Below the pieces are notes generated by a model, which saw nothing but the letters and a program-made list of their open reading frames with translations, did no database searches and was not told the origin of the DNA. A stretch of DNA of 64,000 nt from Margaritispora aquatica (taxonomy: Eukaryota; Ascomycota; Leotiomycetes; Helotiales; Discinellaceae): the NCBI GenBank assembly GCA_007644065.1, contig VJWN01000007.1, forward strand, positions 434,001 through 498,000, written 5' to 3'. The position numbers and the translations under genes were made by a program. Positions 22,544 through 36,415 of this stretch are shown here, piece after piece. The number at the start of each line of letters is the position of its first letter. The first letter of the stretch is position 1.

Positions 22544-23766
22544 TGGAGGTGAGGACTGATTGTAGATAGGTTATGAGAGCGCCAAGTGTCTGACAGCAAG
22601 ACAGGGACTTGGCTTGGAAGAAAGGGTGCATGTGGGAAATGCCCGAGCCATGCGGGTTGGGATGTTTCATAATTTTGTGGTGTGATTTTGGAAACAAACT
22701 TGGTCGGATGGGGAATATTCTGTGCGTGTTTCGAAACATCTCGCTTGGTCGGTATATCTCCTAGCTTCACTTCTTTGCGAGATTTTGCTGTTAGCTATGA
22801 CTGCCGGTCTGATCTCTGTCGATTTCTATCCCCACTTTTCATTCTATGTTTTGCTTTCCATCGACTACTAGATGTCGAAGCCAGAAAGTTGTTCATGAAG
22901 ATGTACCCTAATAATGTAATAAGTATATTGATGCCACAGATCATGTGCAAGTACTGTGATATCAATAGCGTTACGCTCGGAAATAGAGTTTCGCTAGCAC
23001 CTGTCAACCGCATCATAATCCTTACCCGAAGACTTGCATTACTAGCACTGTTTACCTACCCAGTATAAACCTATCACTTCAGCTCCAAGACTGCACAGGT
23101 GCCGTTGCTGTGCAGTGACGGTACCTAAGTACTAGTAGCTCCCGTGGGACAAGTCGTAGCCGCTCGTGCTCCTCATACCAGACGGCTCGTATACCACAGC
23201 CATGTCTCACTTCTATTGGTCGACAGTCGAGCGATCCGACCTCCTCCTTCACCCACCACCACACAGGACGTCTGATCAGGACCAAAACTCCAAACAACCT
23301 TTCCCATGCGATGCGAGGTGCTGATCTGTTGCGTAGTACGATTTTCTTTGGCTACCGATTCCCTCGGTCCACTTCTTTCTGATCTCAAGCACAATCGTGC
23401 TCTGCATCTGAAGAACAAAGCACTAGCTAAGTCTGATATTATTCTTCGCCAGACGGCCAAGAAACCCCACAGTATTCGTGTGCACGGATATTCTCTCACT
23501 CGTTCTTTGAATTGATATCCTATCTTCATACCTAGCTCACCTAGCTCCAAGATAGGGCGTACGTGCATCAGGAGGTAAAGGGTTTGGCGATGGGGTCCAG
23601 AGCGAGGAGCTTTGGTTTGAAGGCGTTGGATGGCTTAGCTGGGACGGGAAGTTGAGATATATAGACAGATCGTGAGCCCATCTTTGCGAACATCAACTTT
23701 CCTTCACACAACAAATCTACCTCTTCAACAGCAGTGGTCTGGTTACCCAAATTGAACGTAGCGATA
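22544..23766. other. Intergenic region upstream of the MFS carrier
   Basis: Contains the 3' flank of the F-box gene and the promoter of the carrier. Short open frames on both strands are not supported. No repeat of note. Confidence 0.5.
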
Positions 23767-25780
23767 ATGTCATCAACACAATCCCACAACAGCGACGAGG
23801 AGCTCATTCCCGGTACTGAAATCCTGCTTCAGACTAATGATGGGCTCAGGAGCTCATCAGAGTTAATCCTCATCCCTGAGCCGAGTAACGAGCCTGATGA
23901 TCCATTGGTATGTCGATATCCTCTTCACCGACCAGAAGGCAATTAATAGCCTTGGCTACTGGAGATTAATACTGATGATCGCAGAACTGGAGTCCAACAT
24001 GGAAAGCCATCGTGCTCACTAACCAAGTCATCTTCGTTTTCATCTCGATCTTAACACCCCTCGCCATCGCGCCATTGACACCGATTTTCATCCATGAATT
24101 CAATACCACTTTGCCAAAAGTCAACATGCTGGTTCGTTTATCTATCTCGCTTACTATTTCTTTTGCTGTTATTAACGGTGGTCACTTAGTTTGGAGCCGC
24201 GGCCATAGCTCTCGGCTACGCGAACTTCATCATCGTGCCATTCAGCAATGTCTTCGGTAGACGTCCTACCATGCTCATTTGCGGGCTGATCTGCGTGCTG
24301 TCCAATATCTGGCAAGCGAAGGTGACGAGCTACAATAGCTTTATTGGCGCGAGAGTCATCAGTGGGCTTGGTGCCGCAGCGAATGAGTCGATCATGCCCA
24401 TGGTCATTGCTGATATCATGTTCCTGCACCAGAGGGGTTTGTGGATGGGACTGTATTTGTAAGTGATGAAACATGCAAATATTGTGAGGAGACTAACCTC
24501 GATAGCTGGGCTTACTTCATTGGTGTCTTCATTGGCCCGATCATTGCTGGTAATATCGGAGCTCATGTCTCTTGGAGATGGTTCTTCTGGGTCTGCACCA
24601 TTGCACAAGCCGTAAGTGTTCTCAGTAATTCTCGTTTGACTCAAAAACATCAGCTAAACCAAACAGGTCAACCTCATCATGCTCGTCTTCATGATGCCTG
24701 AAACACGCTACAATCGTCCAAATTCACCCAACAGCTCCGGCAGCATCGCCAGCACCTCAGACGAGCTCACCCTTCCAGGCAAAGAAGGAGGGGTCGTCTC
24801 AGTCGAAAGCAAAGGACAAGAGAAGCGCCTCGCTACGCCAATCTCAGGAACACGACCAGTCGGCAAACCAAGCAAAGCGCAATTCTCACTCATCCCCCGG
24901 CCTCAATTCGAGACTAAAGGCGTCATTTTGCGGGATATTGTAGCACCGATTCAGATCTTCACCTTCCCGATCATCTGCTGGGTAGCGTTTGCGTTTGGAT
25001 TCGCGACAAACTGCCTACTCGCGCTCAACTTGACGCAGTCACAGGTTTTTGCAGCACCACCCTATCTGTTTAATCCTGCTCAGGTTGGGTTCGTGAATTT
25101 TGCGTTCGTAGTCGGTGGTATCATCGGGCTTTTGACGGCTGGTCCATTTAGTGATTGGGTTAGTATGAGAGCCACGAAGAAGAATGGCGGTGTGAGGGAG
25201 GCTGAGATGAGATTGGTGGCTTTGGTGCCGTATATTTTCATTTGTTTGATCGGGATGGTGGTAAGTGTTTAAGATCTAAACACAAAGGTCAAATGCTAAT
25301 GTAAGTAGATCACTGCTGTTGGATACCAACGCCACTGGCCATGGCAGGCAGTTGTCATTCTAGGCTATGGCATGGTGGGTATTGAGGTTGTTGCTATTCC
25401 AGCGATCCTCATTGCCGTAAGTTCACACTTCATCATCCCCGCTTAACAAGCACATTGCTAACACCAAGCAGTACGCTGTGGATTGTTACAAGCACTTGCC
25501 AGGCCAAATCATGGTTTGTGCTACTATTGTGAAGAACACTTGGGGCGTACGTTTCACACACCGTGCTTCTACTTTCTGGAGACAACTTACTAACTGACTG
25601 CTATAGTTCGGCATGATCTTCTACTACAATGACTGGGCTGTGAAGCAAGGCTTCCTTCCTCCTGTGCTTACTTGGATGGCACTTGCTGTTGGTACCACCA
25701 CTATTGGGATGGTAGTCTTCATGATCTGGGGAAAGAGTTTCAGAAAGGCAACGATGCACAGCAAGCTTCACGATTTGTGA
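23767..25780 (+). CDS. MFS transporter, DHA1 family, HOL1-like
   Basis: Proton-coupled plasma-membrane carrier, substrate not determinable. Eight exons: 23767-23907, 23985-24131, 24190-24458, 24506-24611, 24667-25260, 25309-25416, 25472-25546 and 25607-25780, giving about 537 aa. About twelve membrane spans are visible. The motif between spans 2 and 3 is PFSNVFGRRP (about residue 113). The span-5 region reads GPIIAGNIGAHVSWRWFFW. The long central loop is rich in Ser/Gly (about residues 275-330). The second half carries FNPAQVGFVNFAFVVGGIIG and GPFSDWVSMRATK, a pattern I associate with the HOL1-like branch of fungal DHA1 carriers. The start at 23767 is the first ATG in frame. The N-terminal ~45 residues are acidic and cytosolic. 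It could serve the toxin island next door, but nothing in the sequence shows that. Confidence 0.9.
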
Positions 25781-26806
25781 GCTGCTCGGAAACTAGATTG
25801 AACTGCTTTGTGAAAGGGAAGGAACATAATTGGATAGTAATTGATAGCACCTTAATGAGAATACTCGTCTCTGTTTCTTTGAATCTCAAATTTCTAGCTC
25901 GCAACCCTTATCTATATTCGACATAACAATATGTTCAATTCCAGATGGAATGTGCCAGACGTCGTGACACAATCATATTTTTGCTCTCAAATACCATATT
26001 TTTTTCTATGCTTTTTTTTTGGCGCATTCTCATTCTCCCTAGAATGTGTCATGACTTAGTGGTACATTCGTGTTCTTGTTATATACCACAACATCTCGTA
26101 GCGAAGTTCAATATAGTCTGGTGTCGAAGTCCAGTCTCAAAACTTGAAAAACTACTTTATTAGTCAGTCATATCACGCTTGTTGTGATTTGACAATGGTC
26201 TATTCGAAGTCTTTCTTTCCACTAGGAGAAGGTGAAGTCAAGACGACATCAGCTGTGCATTACGACAAAGAAAATAATACGAAAGCATTGCAATCCATAT
26301 CGCTGAAGGAGCCTCCTCACCACCACCACCGACTTGAGCTTGCTGTGTCTTATCAGACCTGTCTTCCTGGGGTTTAGATTTCAAAAGGACCGATCAACCG
26401 TGTCACGAGCAGCCCTTGCGGGTGTCATCGTCAGTAAAGTCCTCAGGCGACTTGATGGGGGGAAATCATCCACTCGCCAAACCATGACCAAAAGGGCTAT
26501 AGGTGACGTACGTAGGCAATCTCTAGCACTTTCGCACTGTCGAGCAAACCATCTATTTCGTGGAGAGTCTCGAAAGCAGAATACTCTGCTTGCAGAATCA
26601 TTTTGGCCACTATATTGCATATCAAATCATGTGTAATGCCTGCGAACGGCTTGGCTACAACCTTTCTAGTACCGACAGAGCCAAAATGAGTCATTACTTA
26701 TATATAAGCGAGGGAAAAATGTGAAAGAGTTTTAGGCTCAACAACATATAATGATTTCAATATAGTGATCTACTCTTTGGCTTGATCTACGGCATGCATC
26801 GCATCC
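25781..26806. other. Intergenic region between convergent genes
   Basis: Contains the 3' flanks of the MFS carrier (+) and the TcA-like gene (-). AT-rich around 25860-26160, with a T-rich run near 25990-26020. No supported gene. This is one boundary of the proposed island; I see no attachment site or terminal repeat. Confidence 0.5.
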
Positions 26807-29800
26807 TCATGAATCATTTCCTGCCAATATTTTATACTGAAGCAGTACCAAGATGTTGCGGATATTTTCTTTTCCAGCAACCTGCAGCTCCCAATCTATC
26901 TCAACATTAGAATCCATACTGGGAATGACGAACATTTCTACACTCTCCGGTACCTGAACGCCCGGCTGTGCGAGTGGTTCAACTACATAGCCCGCCGGCT
27001 GAAGCAGAGTAATGCCCGCTCCATCTGCAGCATCTTTCTTCTTACAGATGTAGACGACTGCACGTTTAATCTTACAAGGTCGTCCTCTGGTGAAGAATGG
27101 GAGCCGCTCTCCCAGGCGCGTTAACGCAAGCTTGTTCACCGTGGAAGCACCGTCACTCAAGTCATACCACTCATTCGGAAAGTCATTCTTCAAGTCCAGA
27201 AGTGCTGTGGGCCCTACGAAAGACAATTCGCTATCACCTAAGTCGGATACATATTCGTTGAGGGCCTTGTTGGCTGCGTCGCGCGTGGGAATCCCGCCCT
27301 CGACGGCTGTATACCGAACGTGCAGAATCACGTCGGAAATAGTGTTGTAGTCCCATTGCCGGTAGGCCGCTGGGAATTCCAGTTTCCACTTACTATAACA
27401 CCCGGCGCCCTCAAAAGGCAGGTATCTTTCGCCAGAGAAGTTGAGCTCAAACGTGCCCGAGTCGCTGGTGCCGTTACTAACGGCAATCGAGGAAATGGGA
27501 ATTGTGTCGGTTGAGAATCGTACGTCGTCTCGACCCTTGTTCACGTAGGACTCCGAGGCCGAAGCTGCCATGGGAGTGACGCGTGTACGGTGCTCTGTGA
27601 GGCTCAGAATGCAGTTGAGGCCTGTATAAGGGCCAACAACAGCAGGAATGGAGACGCCGACTGACTTAATACGACGGAAGTAGTGACCAGGGAAATCCAT
27701 GTCAAACAAAACCTCGCTAAGGGAGAAGGTAGCCGAGCCTGTTTGGCGAAGAGAAAACAGAGCGGCCGGATCGACCTGCCTAAGCGAGACGTTTTTACTA
27801 ATTTCATAGTCGTACGGCCTCTTCTCCATGTACGCTGCCTCGAGCCTTTTTAGTCCCAGGTAGAGATTACTGGCACTCAACAGACCGTCTCTTGCACTAT
27901 CCCAATAACCTCCCGGCGCTAGGAAGCTCATGCTGTTAGCAGAGCCAACGCGACCCGCCATCTCAAACTGGAACGAGCGCTCAGCCTTCCGAGCGAGTTG
28001 CATGGATTGGAGGAAAGTCTTGTGGTAGAGCGTTCTGAATGAGTTCTCCAGCCATGAGTACAACATGGCATTGGTGTACTTTGTGCGATGCCATTCTTGT
28101 ACGTCTTGAGCTCGCTCAACCTGCTGTTGCTGTGCGCAGATCTCGCTCTCGGCCAGAGCGAGTCGGACCCTTTGGATAGCCAGGTCCTTGTCGATCTTCC
28201 TCATCTCCCATCCAGCAGTATTAGCCTGCAGTCGCCTCTCCTGAAGCTGTCGAATCATCGCCCCTTTGCGAGCCGCCCGCTGCGCGCCGTGCATGTCCAT
28301 CTGGCCCTGAAGGTTGAGAGCGGTCGCAGTACATTGCAGCAGTTTTGCAATGTTCTCCGCATCCATTTTGAGGGCGACGCCGACACCCATGGGTTGCATG
28401 TTGGTAACAAGATTGGGTATGGCCATAAGGGCACCCGCCGCAAGTTCCAAGGCGGATGCCTTTTCGCTTAGATCTGCAGCACTGTCCGACTTGTCCATTT
28501 CTTGTTTTTCATACGACGTCATGCGGAGGTCGTCAGCCGTTGGTTTCTCAATTGATTGCGGTATGTCGGTCCATTTGGCATCTGGGTCGGGGATCTTGTC
28601 TGGAGATTCGCCGATGAGTGCAAGGTAATATGATAGCCTCATTGCGCTACCCTTACGCGTCTCCTCCAAGGCAGCAATACTTCTTTGTGCTTCCTGCTTT
28701 TGCAACTCTTTGATAGATAACTGACTTGTGCTGCTCAGCACTTCGTTTCGAGCGAGAAGCATCGTCAAGGTCTCGGAGTCTTTCTTCTCCTTCGCCGAAA
28801 GAAACTGGTCACCTAGAACCCTCAGCTCCGAGCACATCTCCGTCGCCTTTTGAAGGAGATAATAGAACCGATAGTTGGGCATTGGAGTATCGAGGTCGTT
28901 TAGAAGCACCGAAGGGCTCAAGCCTGCTGCTTGGGCCTTAGCGAGCACACCCGGATCCAGTGGAGGCTCAAACAACGCGAGGCTAATGGCATTACCGTTG
29001 ATATCCAGGCTGTTTCTGATCTTGTAGAGGCGGTCATCAATAAGATTGCGAAGCTCTGTCATCTTGGGATTTGGCGGAAGGCAAAAGTATCCTGTTTGCA
29101 CAAGGCCAACATATGTACTCGCCGCTTTGGCGTCTGGGTTGATAATCAAGTTGTCGTTGACTGCTCCACGATAGCATGGTTCGCAACTATACGGAAAGTC
29201 GAGCTCCATCTCCACCTTGGCATTTGAAAAGGCATCGATATGGGTCGAAAGCTGATCGAATGTCTTCACCGGCAGCTTTCCTAGCTTTGGCGTAGCCTTG
29301 CCCATAGGACCATATAGATGAGACGCCTCCACATATCTTTGGATCGCCAACGGAATGCTTTCCAAGCTGTTTTGACGGAAATATTCGTCTCCGGCCGCAA
29401 CCAAGATCTCAATGTACTTGACCACGAAGCGCTTCATGTAGACGTTTGGTCTGCCACGAGCTACACTGTGAGGGCTGAAGGGATTATTCTTCCATTCAGT
29501 GACTTTGTTGCCGCCTCTTGAAGCGATACCTGGGGTTTCCCGAACAAGATTTCTGAGAATTTCCGATATGGATTCTGTAGCGGCAATCTTCTTGAACGGC
29601 AAGAATTGCCAACATCGAGTGACTTCGTTGTTGTGGCTGGCATCAGCACCGGGGTCAAAAACAAGTTTGGCCACTTCAAGTGCGAGTTCGTATTGCTGCG
29701 TGGCAGCACATCGTTCCATTACTAATGCCACGACATGTATTCCCAACTCCCAGTGGTACAGAGCGAATGGAGTAGATTGCTCGTTGTACTCGTTGTCGAT

Positions 29801-32800
29801 CTTGCCGTAAAGGCTATCTTGTATCGAAGTATCGAAAAGGTTATTGAGAAGTGTATAAACACTCTTCACGTCATCATAGGTAGTGCTTCGTTCCATAATG
29901 TCGCCCATGTTGGGGTGGTTAAAGAGAATGATGGACGACGATTTGTTTTCCTTGTCATTTGCTGGTGGGATGGCAAAGAATGTCTCGCTCTTGGATCGAT
30001 CTGCTACCTGGAGGATGAGGGCGCTCGGAGCGTCATAACGAGTCTTGTCAAATGACGCAGTCCACGTATAATCCTGTTCGATATTGGAGTCTACCGCTCG
30101 GCACGCAAGGAGGAGAACATCTTTCTTGCCCGCTCGATACACGTTTGGTTCTGAGCTTTGTTGAGTGTACCGCGTGATTGTCTTGGCCGGCGTATCGTCC
30201 GTCTTTGGAATCTCAGTCTTCTTCTCAATCGATTTGGCCCACAGCTTAGAGAAGCTCGTGGGTAGTGAGTGATCATAATCCGTGACTGTCATAGGCAACT
30301 GGTCAAAGTCCGTCTTGTCTGTCTTCACTGGACCCTTCCAGTCGGCCGCAGTGTCAACGGCGATGGCTTGTATCTGAATACCTCGGATTCGAAACCGTCC
30401 CAGAGGCCACTGCTTCGTAGGTGTATATGTCGGTAAGAATCTGTCTGCAGAGACATTGCCTTCAGGCACGAGATAGTTGGTCTCTATTTTTTGATACCAA
30501 GACTGTACATCAATGTAGATGGTATCATGGCTTCCCACGTCAGTAGAACCTGTGGAAGAGGCACCACTGACAAAGAACCGCAAGCTGTGAAGCGGGGGGA
30601 CAATAGGTGCTTTAGCATCTGGAAATTTGAGGCTTGCTTGCGATGTCTGTTTGGGGGTCCATTTGCCGTTGCGATACTCGGTCCAGCCTAGTTTCATCTC
30701 CCAGAACTTTTTGTTTGCGACATCGTTTGGTGACTGGTCGGCAATTTTTGTGAATTTGGTTTCGTTAGGCTTCTGGGGTCGGTTCTGCGCCATGAACTGC
30801 GGGATATACAGAAACAGCCGGCCTCGAGCCACCACAGGAATAACATATGCCCCTGAAACCTCGAGAGGGTTGCCATCAATATCAGTCTCAATACTGGGAA
30901 TCTCAACATCAATCTTGGTCCATGGCGCCCACCGAATGTCGGACAATTGCCCAGACCCGACATCTGCGTACCTGTAATGATACTGAAACGGACTCTGGCG
31001 CGTTTTTGCGAAGAAGTGGAACTTGGATTTGGCTTCATCCACGTATTGTCGTACATACGAGAGAACCTCCAAGTCTGAGATCTCGTTGAGCTGGTAGATA
31101 TACGCCTTTATTGCGGTGGTGACTGTGTCTGTGTTCAGATTGTTCTGGGAAAGGGCGCCTTCAAGCGCTTTGAAAGGCTCTGTCCTGTTGTCCCGGATGG
31201 TAGGATCAATCCAATTCTCAGGGTAGAGGAACAGCTCTCGATGAGCTGCCCAGAGAGAGAACTTAGCCATGTACTTCCACCGAACAGATGAGACGGTGTT
31301 GCATTTGACTTCGAATGCCTTCCTGGGCGGTATTTGCGTAGTATCCTGGGGGACCTTAATCAGTTCCAACCCTAATCCGCAACGCTGAACAAACAGCTGA
31401 ACAGTGGAGATCGCTTGTCGAATTCGTGACGTCTGTAGCTTGGCTCCCATTTTGACGTCGATGAGGAAATACTCAAACAGATCATCCGCATCCCGGACGT
31501 CCAATTCGTCCTTGACCCTTTTGTGGTTGAGAAGGTATTGGATCAGCACTGTTCTTTGTGTCTCTCTCAACTTATTATTCGCTTCAGCGACAGCGGAGGA
31601 AGCATGGCTACTGAGTGTGGACGATGCTGTTGCTAAACGGAGAGTCGCAGCAATTCTGTCTACTTCGGCAGAACTCTGTGCCACTGGGCTACTGACTGTG
31701 CTCGAACTCAGCTTATCAGTCTTAGCCTTCACAATCCTCTCAGCCACGGCTTCAGCTTCCGGACAAGTAGCAATCTTGAAGAAATCCAAAACTTCAAATG
31801 AAGGGAGGTTGACAGCCTTCAGGAGTTTCAACATTTGGTTGATGCTAACGAGCTCTTTTTCGTTGCTAAACAGCTTGAGCCAGTCTTCTGCACGTTTCGC
31901 TGGGTACTTGAAGGTCAAAATACTCTCGACTTGTAGTTCAGGCCAGCCTGTTGCCTTGGAGAGCTTGGAGAAAGTCTCCTTGGGAGAGGAGCTAGGCGAT
32001 GCCGCCCAAGACAGAAACTGTGCCAGAGGATATTCCGAACCCTCTTTGGCCGTACTATCCCTGACTTGTCTGTAGGAGTTAACCCGTATAAGGGCCTCGA
32101 ACGTGATTTGGTCGAAGTCGATCATCTTGCAATTCTGGCAGTACTCGACTTCGCTGAGAGACAAGTCCTCGCCAAGAACCACTTTACAGGCGGCAGCTAA
32201 CTTTTGGTACACTGCAACGGCCAAGTCTCGGCTCTTTTGAGAAACAAACATGTCGGGCCTTAGACGAGATGGCGTCAGAGAATCCTGCGTCGTGTAGTTG
32301 ATTTGCTTCTCGATGTTGCCTATAAACGAGAATGGGTAGTACTTTCCGCTGACCAATCGACCTTCCAGGAAATTGGATTTCCATATACCCAAGGCGACAG
32401 TAAAATTGACTTTGACCCCATCGAGGAACAACTGAGGCTCTTTGATCACATCATTCTCAACCAAGAACTGATATCTCCCAGACGCGGGTGGACAAAAGAA
32501 TCCTTGGAAGCTCTGCTCGTTTGCATCATGCAGCTTAATCGATCGAAGTGCTGCAAAGGCGGATATAGAAACTTCACCTGCCTTGGGTACATAGCGTATA
32601 ATGTCACCTGCGAGGGCCGTGAGCGGAGCCGCAGGAATCGGGAATGCCACTGAAAGACTGTCTATGATTGTCTGTCGTAGAAGCTGTGCGTTGACCATGG
32701 GCAACGCCTTCTTCACGAACAACCTCTTCTTCAATTTCGATGATGAGTCTCCAGCCGAAAGGAAAACGTTTTCAACTTCTATCATCCCGACTTCATCGAT

Positions 32801-35800
32801 CTGAAACTGGCGACAAATGAGATCAAGTATGGCACGTGACTTGCCATAGAGGGTTTTAATGGCCTTTTCCCAGTTGGTATCATCTTTCCGAATGGCGGCA
32901 GCTACCTCCAGCTCGTCCTTGGATAACAATCCGGTCAACGTGATCCAACCCTTCACTCCATTGTCAAAGTTGATACAGGACAGCTTTGATGTCAAGAGTT
33001 GAGGAATTTTGACCTCTTCGGTCATGGTCACACTGAAAACGACCTCTTCCCTGATCTTTGGATCCTCGTCAAAGAATTTGCTCACATTCAATGCGGACGA
33101 AGCGTCAAAAAGCAGCGGAAGAATTCTTCTTAGCTCCGCATCTACTCCCACATCATCTGTCCAGGCTGTCTGGTCTTTGAGTTCAATCTCTAATTTGGCT
33201 GTGGCGATCCTCGAGGCAGCAGACAGCGCCATTTCTTCGATGCGAGGGTCGATTCCCATCTGTGTAGCCGCTAATATGCCTTCAATCGTCCAGCCAGTCT
33301 TGAGAAGCGATGTATATTCCTCGAAAATAGCAAGTGTTTCTCTAGGACTCTCGAAAACATCGCGCTTAGGAAAGAGGCGGCGGAAAGCGTCGAGTTGACT
33401 TGGCTTGATACCAAGTCCCCTACAAATGAGAGAGGTTCGGTACAAAAGGGACAAATTCGCGACCGTGAGTTGACTCTCGCCGTTCAGCGACTTCTCAGAG
33501 CCATCATTTCCGGCCACCAACGAGGCAGATAGTATTGCTTGGAAGTCTGCTTCCAGAACTTGAAGGGTACTGAGAAGTGCTGGGCGATGTTGACTGATGG
33601 TTTGTCCAGACTTCAAAAGGTTGCCTTTGGGATTAGCCTCGAAATAGCGGTCAAGTAAAACGACACGAGGCGCGAGGAAAACTCGAGCATACAGAGATTG
33701 CGGACCATTGGTATCGATATCACCCCATAAAACCTGAAGCTCGGCCGGCGAGATCTTGCTGGTATCGGCCAGAGTCTTGACGGCAGCTAGATCTTGGAGC
33801 ATAAAAGGGGCTATGCCGTCGATGGGCCCCGAGCTCTTTCGTTTCAAGGTGCTCAGCACCGTGTCTAAATCACTGATAGACCAGCTTGGTAGCTTCCTCC
33901 AGAGCCTGATGAAGGCTTGCAGATCATGACATACCTCTTCCGTCAATGTTGATGAATCTCGGCTGCCAAGAAAAGAGAGCCTCAATCTCATCTCACTTAA
34001 AGCGCCAGTGAAAACGGGTTTGCTCCCTACTGTCGAAACTGTGCCGGTTGTGATAACCAAGCGACGACCCATAAATTGTGTCTTGAGAATGTCCTGCAAG
34101 TCCTGCATAGTAATCGCCGCCCGGTCGAGCAACTGCAGTCTGATAAACGTCAATCCCTGGCCAGCCACCTCGTCTAGCATGATTTGTGTTGCAGTTAGAA
34201 CTTCTGTAGATGTCTGCGTTGCGGTCGCACTTTGTGTCGATGTATATCCCCAGAGACCAGCTGCTGTAGGAACTCCCATTTCCCGTCGATAGGCATCGAG
34301 CGATATCATGCTGGGCGAATCTTTATTTCGGGCCTGCCAAAGCTCGAGGGGCTGGAAGCTTTCGCGACAAATGGCCGTGAAGTCTTCCTGGTCGAGGCCC
34401 AGGCATTCGGCTGCTGCAAAACGATCAACCATATTCGAGAAATATGGCCTAAGCATATTATAATCACTGACATTCCATCGCTTCTCTCCCACAGGCTTCA
34501 GATATGACTCGAGCCTATCTATTGAAGAGAATTTGGTTATGACTTCGTATCTAGAGGTCCCTGTAGCCAAGAGAAGCTCGCGGATCGTGTGTATGGACAG
34601 GTTGTAAGGGAAAATATCCATAGGGAACACTTGTTTGGCCATTACGCTACTATACAGGTCGTAGTTGGTATTGCGAGGCTGTGAGGTACACAGTCCATCC
34701 CCGTCGACGGACGGAGTATCGAAGTTTTGGATTGCTGTTGGTCCACCCACGTTACCACTTGATGATAACTCAGCGATGAAAGACTCCAAAATCTCTGTCA
34801 CCAGGTCCAAATATGGGACTAGTGAATTGGTATTGGCACAGGAGAGCTTGAGATGCTGAAGATCTGGTCGTCTCTCTACAAGCCTGGCGAAGAGTGTTGC
34901 AGGTGTCACGCCGACCATACTGGTTGATTTCGTGTCATGCAAAAGGCGAAGCAAGTCGACAAAGTAAGCAGATGGACTCAAAACTGACGAGCACTCTGTA
35001 CAAGCCACAGTATCGAGGTCATTGAAAAGAGTCGTCAGATTAATCTTCTTTTTCGCCCCTGGTCGTTGGCCCGCCAAGTTGAGGTCGGGATTTACGGTGA
35101 CGCTATTTACAATAACTTTGGGAAGTAGGCTCTTATTTTTCTCATTGAGCGCGAGAGCCCATGTCTGTTCATTGCGGATTTGGATCGTCAAAGCATGGTC
35201 ATGAATGCGGCCGGCGACATCTTTGGGCATCTTCTTCTTGGCCATGTCCGCCTGGAAGGTGACCAATTCCGTGTTGGCGATGGAGTTTGCCGAATCATAG
35301 TCGGCTGCGCTCAAGAGGCCGACATGCTCTGGATCTCTGACCAAGGCCTGAAGGCGCTGGATCTTCTTTATGGACTCGATTACGAGAGTCCTTTCCTTTG
35401 TCTGGACTGAATTGGGAAACGTGATTTGCTTCAAGAGTACACGCGTCGAGTCGCGGCTGATATCAAATCCGGCATCTGTCGCAGACGAAAGGATGTTCAC
35501 GACGTTTGCCTTTACTAGCGCAGGTAGCTTGATGCTACCTCGCTCGACCAATCCTAAAAGTACGGCGGTTGGTTGGGTCTGAAATAAGTACGAGCGAAAG
35601 GACTGGATCGCGTCCTGGCTCACAGTGGGAGGAATCTCGGGGGTATGATAAAGCTTCCTTGCGATTTCTGAAAAGCCCGATGGTTTTTGACGACAGATAA
35701 ATGCCGTCAACTCGGGTTCATGGCCGGTGATGAGGTGGATATCAGAAAAGAATTGTACTTTTTTCAGTAGAACGAGACTGGTGCCCTCTTTGCTATTCTG

Positions 35801-36038
35801 TAGTATCACGTCAAGGGCCGATTGCAATGCCGCAGCGTGTGTGAGCTTGGCCAGGATCTCGGACAATGCTTGCTTGCTGTCATGCCCAGCCAGAATAAAA
35901 CTCAGTGCATCTTTGAGATGATCCACGTCTGACTTTGGGCTCCCCGATGACTCCGATAAAGCCTGTGATGGCTGTGTGGCCTGCATTAAATGGTCAGAAC
36001 CAAACTTCAACGACAGCCGTTGTAAGAGCACATACCAT
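26807..36038 (-). CDS. TcA-like insecticidal toxin complex subunit (receptor-binding and pore-forming)
   Basis: In bacterial Tc toxins TcA is the pentameric subunit that binds the target cell, inserts a channel and injects the TcB-C cargo. The frame runs without a break. The likely start is an ATG at 36038-36036 directly followed by a 55-nt intron (36035-35981; GTATGT, CTGAC, GCAG) and then MATQPSQAL; the unspliced alternative is the ATG at 35986. Length is about 3,058 aa, against roughly 2,400-2,500 for well-known TcA. A VRP1-type motif lies near residue 325 (CTECSSVLSPSAYFVDLL). A PA14-like block lies at about 1140-1220 (FQGFFCPPASGRYQF, then LFLDGVKV). A neuraminidase-like region (about 1710) comes next, then a long helical channel domain (about 2340-2700). 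The C-terminal TcB-binding domain (from about 2760) includes SIPAVVGPYTGLN, FSGERYLPFEGAGCYSKW and YNTISDVILHVRYTA. No secretion signal. It is divergent from the TcB-C fusion. Bacterial origin by transfer is my inference. Confidence 0.93.
35981..36035 (-). other. Start-codon intron of the TcA-like gene (proposed)
   Basis: On the minus strand ATG is followed at once by GTATGT, with TTCTGAC as branch site and TTTAATGCAG as acceptor. Splicing would place ATG next to GCC and give Met-Ala-Thr-Gln. If it is not spliced, translation could start at the in-frame ATG at 35986. Confidence 0.6.
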
Positions 36039-36366
36039 GATGAGCCGTGCCGTAGCAGGAATGAAGAAGAATATTAATATTAATCCACAAACTTTTCACT
36101 TATTCCAGTCTGTCTGCAAAGGGAAGAGATTGAAGAACCAAATCAATAAATGGCAATGAAAATGATAATAGAAGGCGAGTGAACTACACAATAGGTAAGA
36201 TTCTCACAATCCATATGGATCACTTACAGCTCGTGCAAGCAATCGTGCAATGGGAGGATGTGAGGATGGGGATGGGGGGATGCTATGATATATACCTCGA
36301 CTCCTAGCAGCTTGTCATCAGGTGATTCCACTATGATGGAGGTGTATCTATATCAATGTGATCTGA

Positions 36367-36415
36367 TGTCCTCCGCCTTCGCTTTCGGGCAAGGTGGTTT
36401 ATAATTTACTAGCTA
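36367..36415. repeat. Dispersed direct repeat, copy 1
   Basis: TCCTCCGCCTTCG, then GGGCAAGGTGGTTTA, then TTTACTAGCT. The same three blocks occur in the same order and orientation at 49793-49830 with small gaps. It could be a remnant of a transposable element end. Confidence 0.55.

Noticed and set aside
22117..22770. Minus-strand open frame of 217 codons
   Set aside because: Shadow of the F-box gene; Ser/His repeats arise from the Asp/Glu-coding GAT/GAG run on the other strand.
31404..32075. Plus-strand open frame of 223 codons inside the TcA-like gene
   Set aside because: Antisense shadow of the TcA-like coding strand; Ser/Leu-rich composition typical of a complementary frame.
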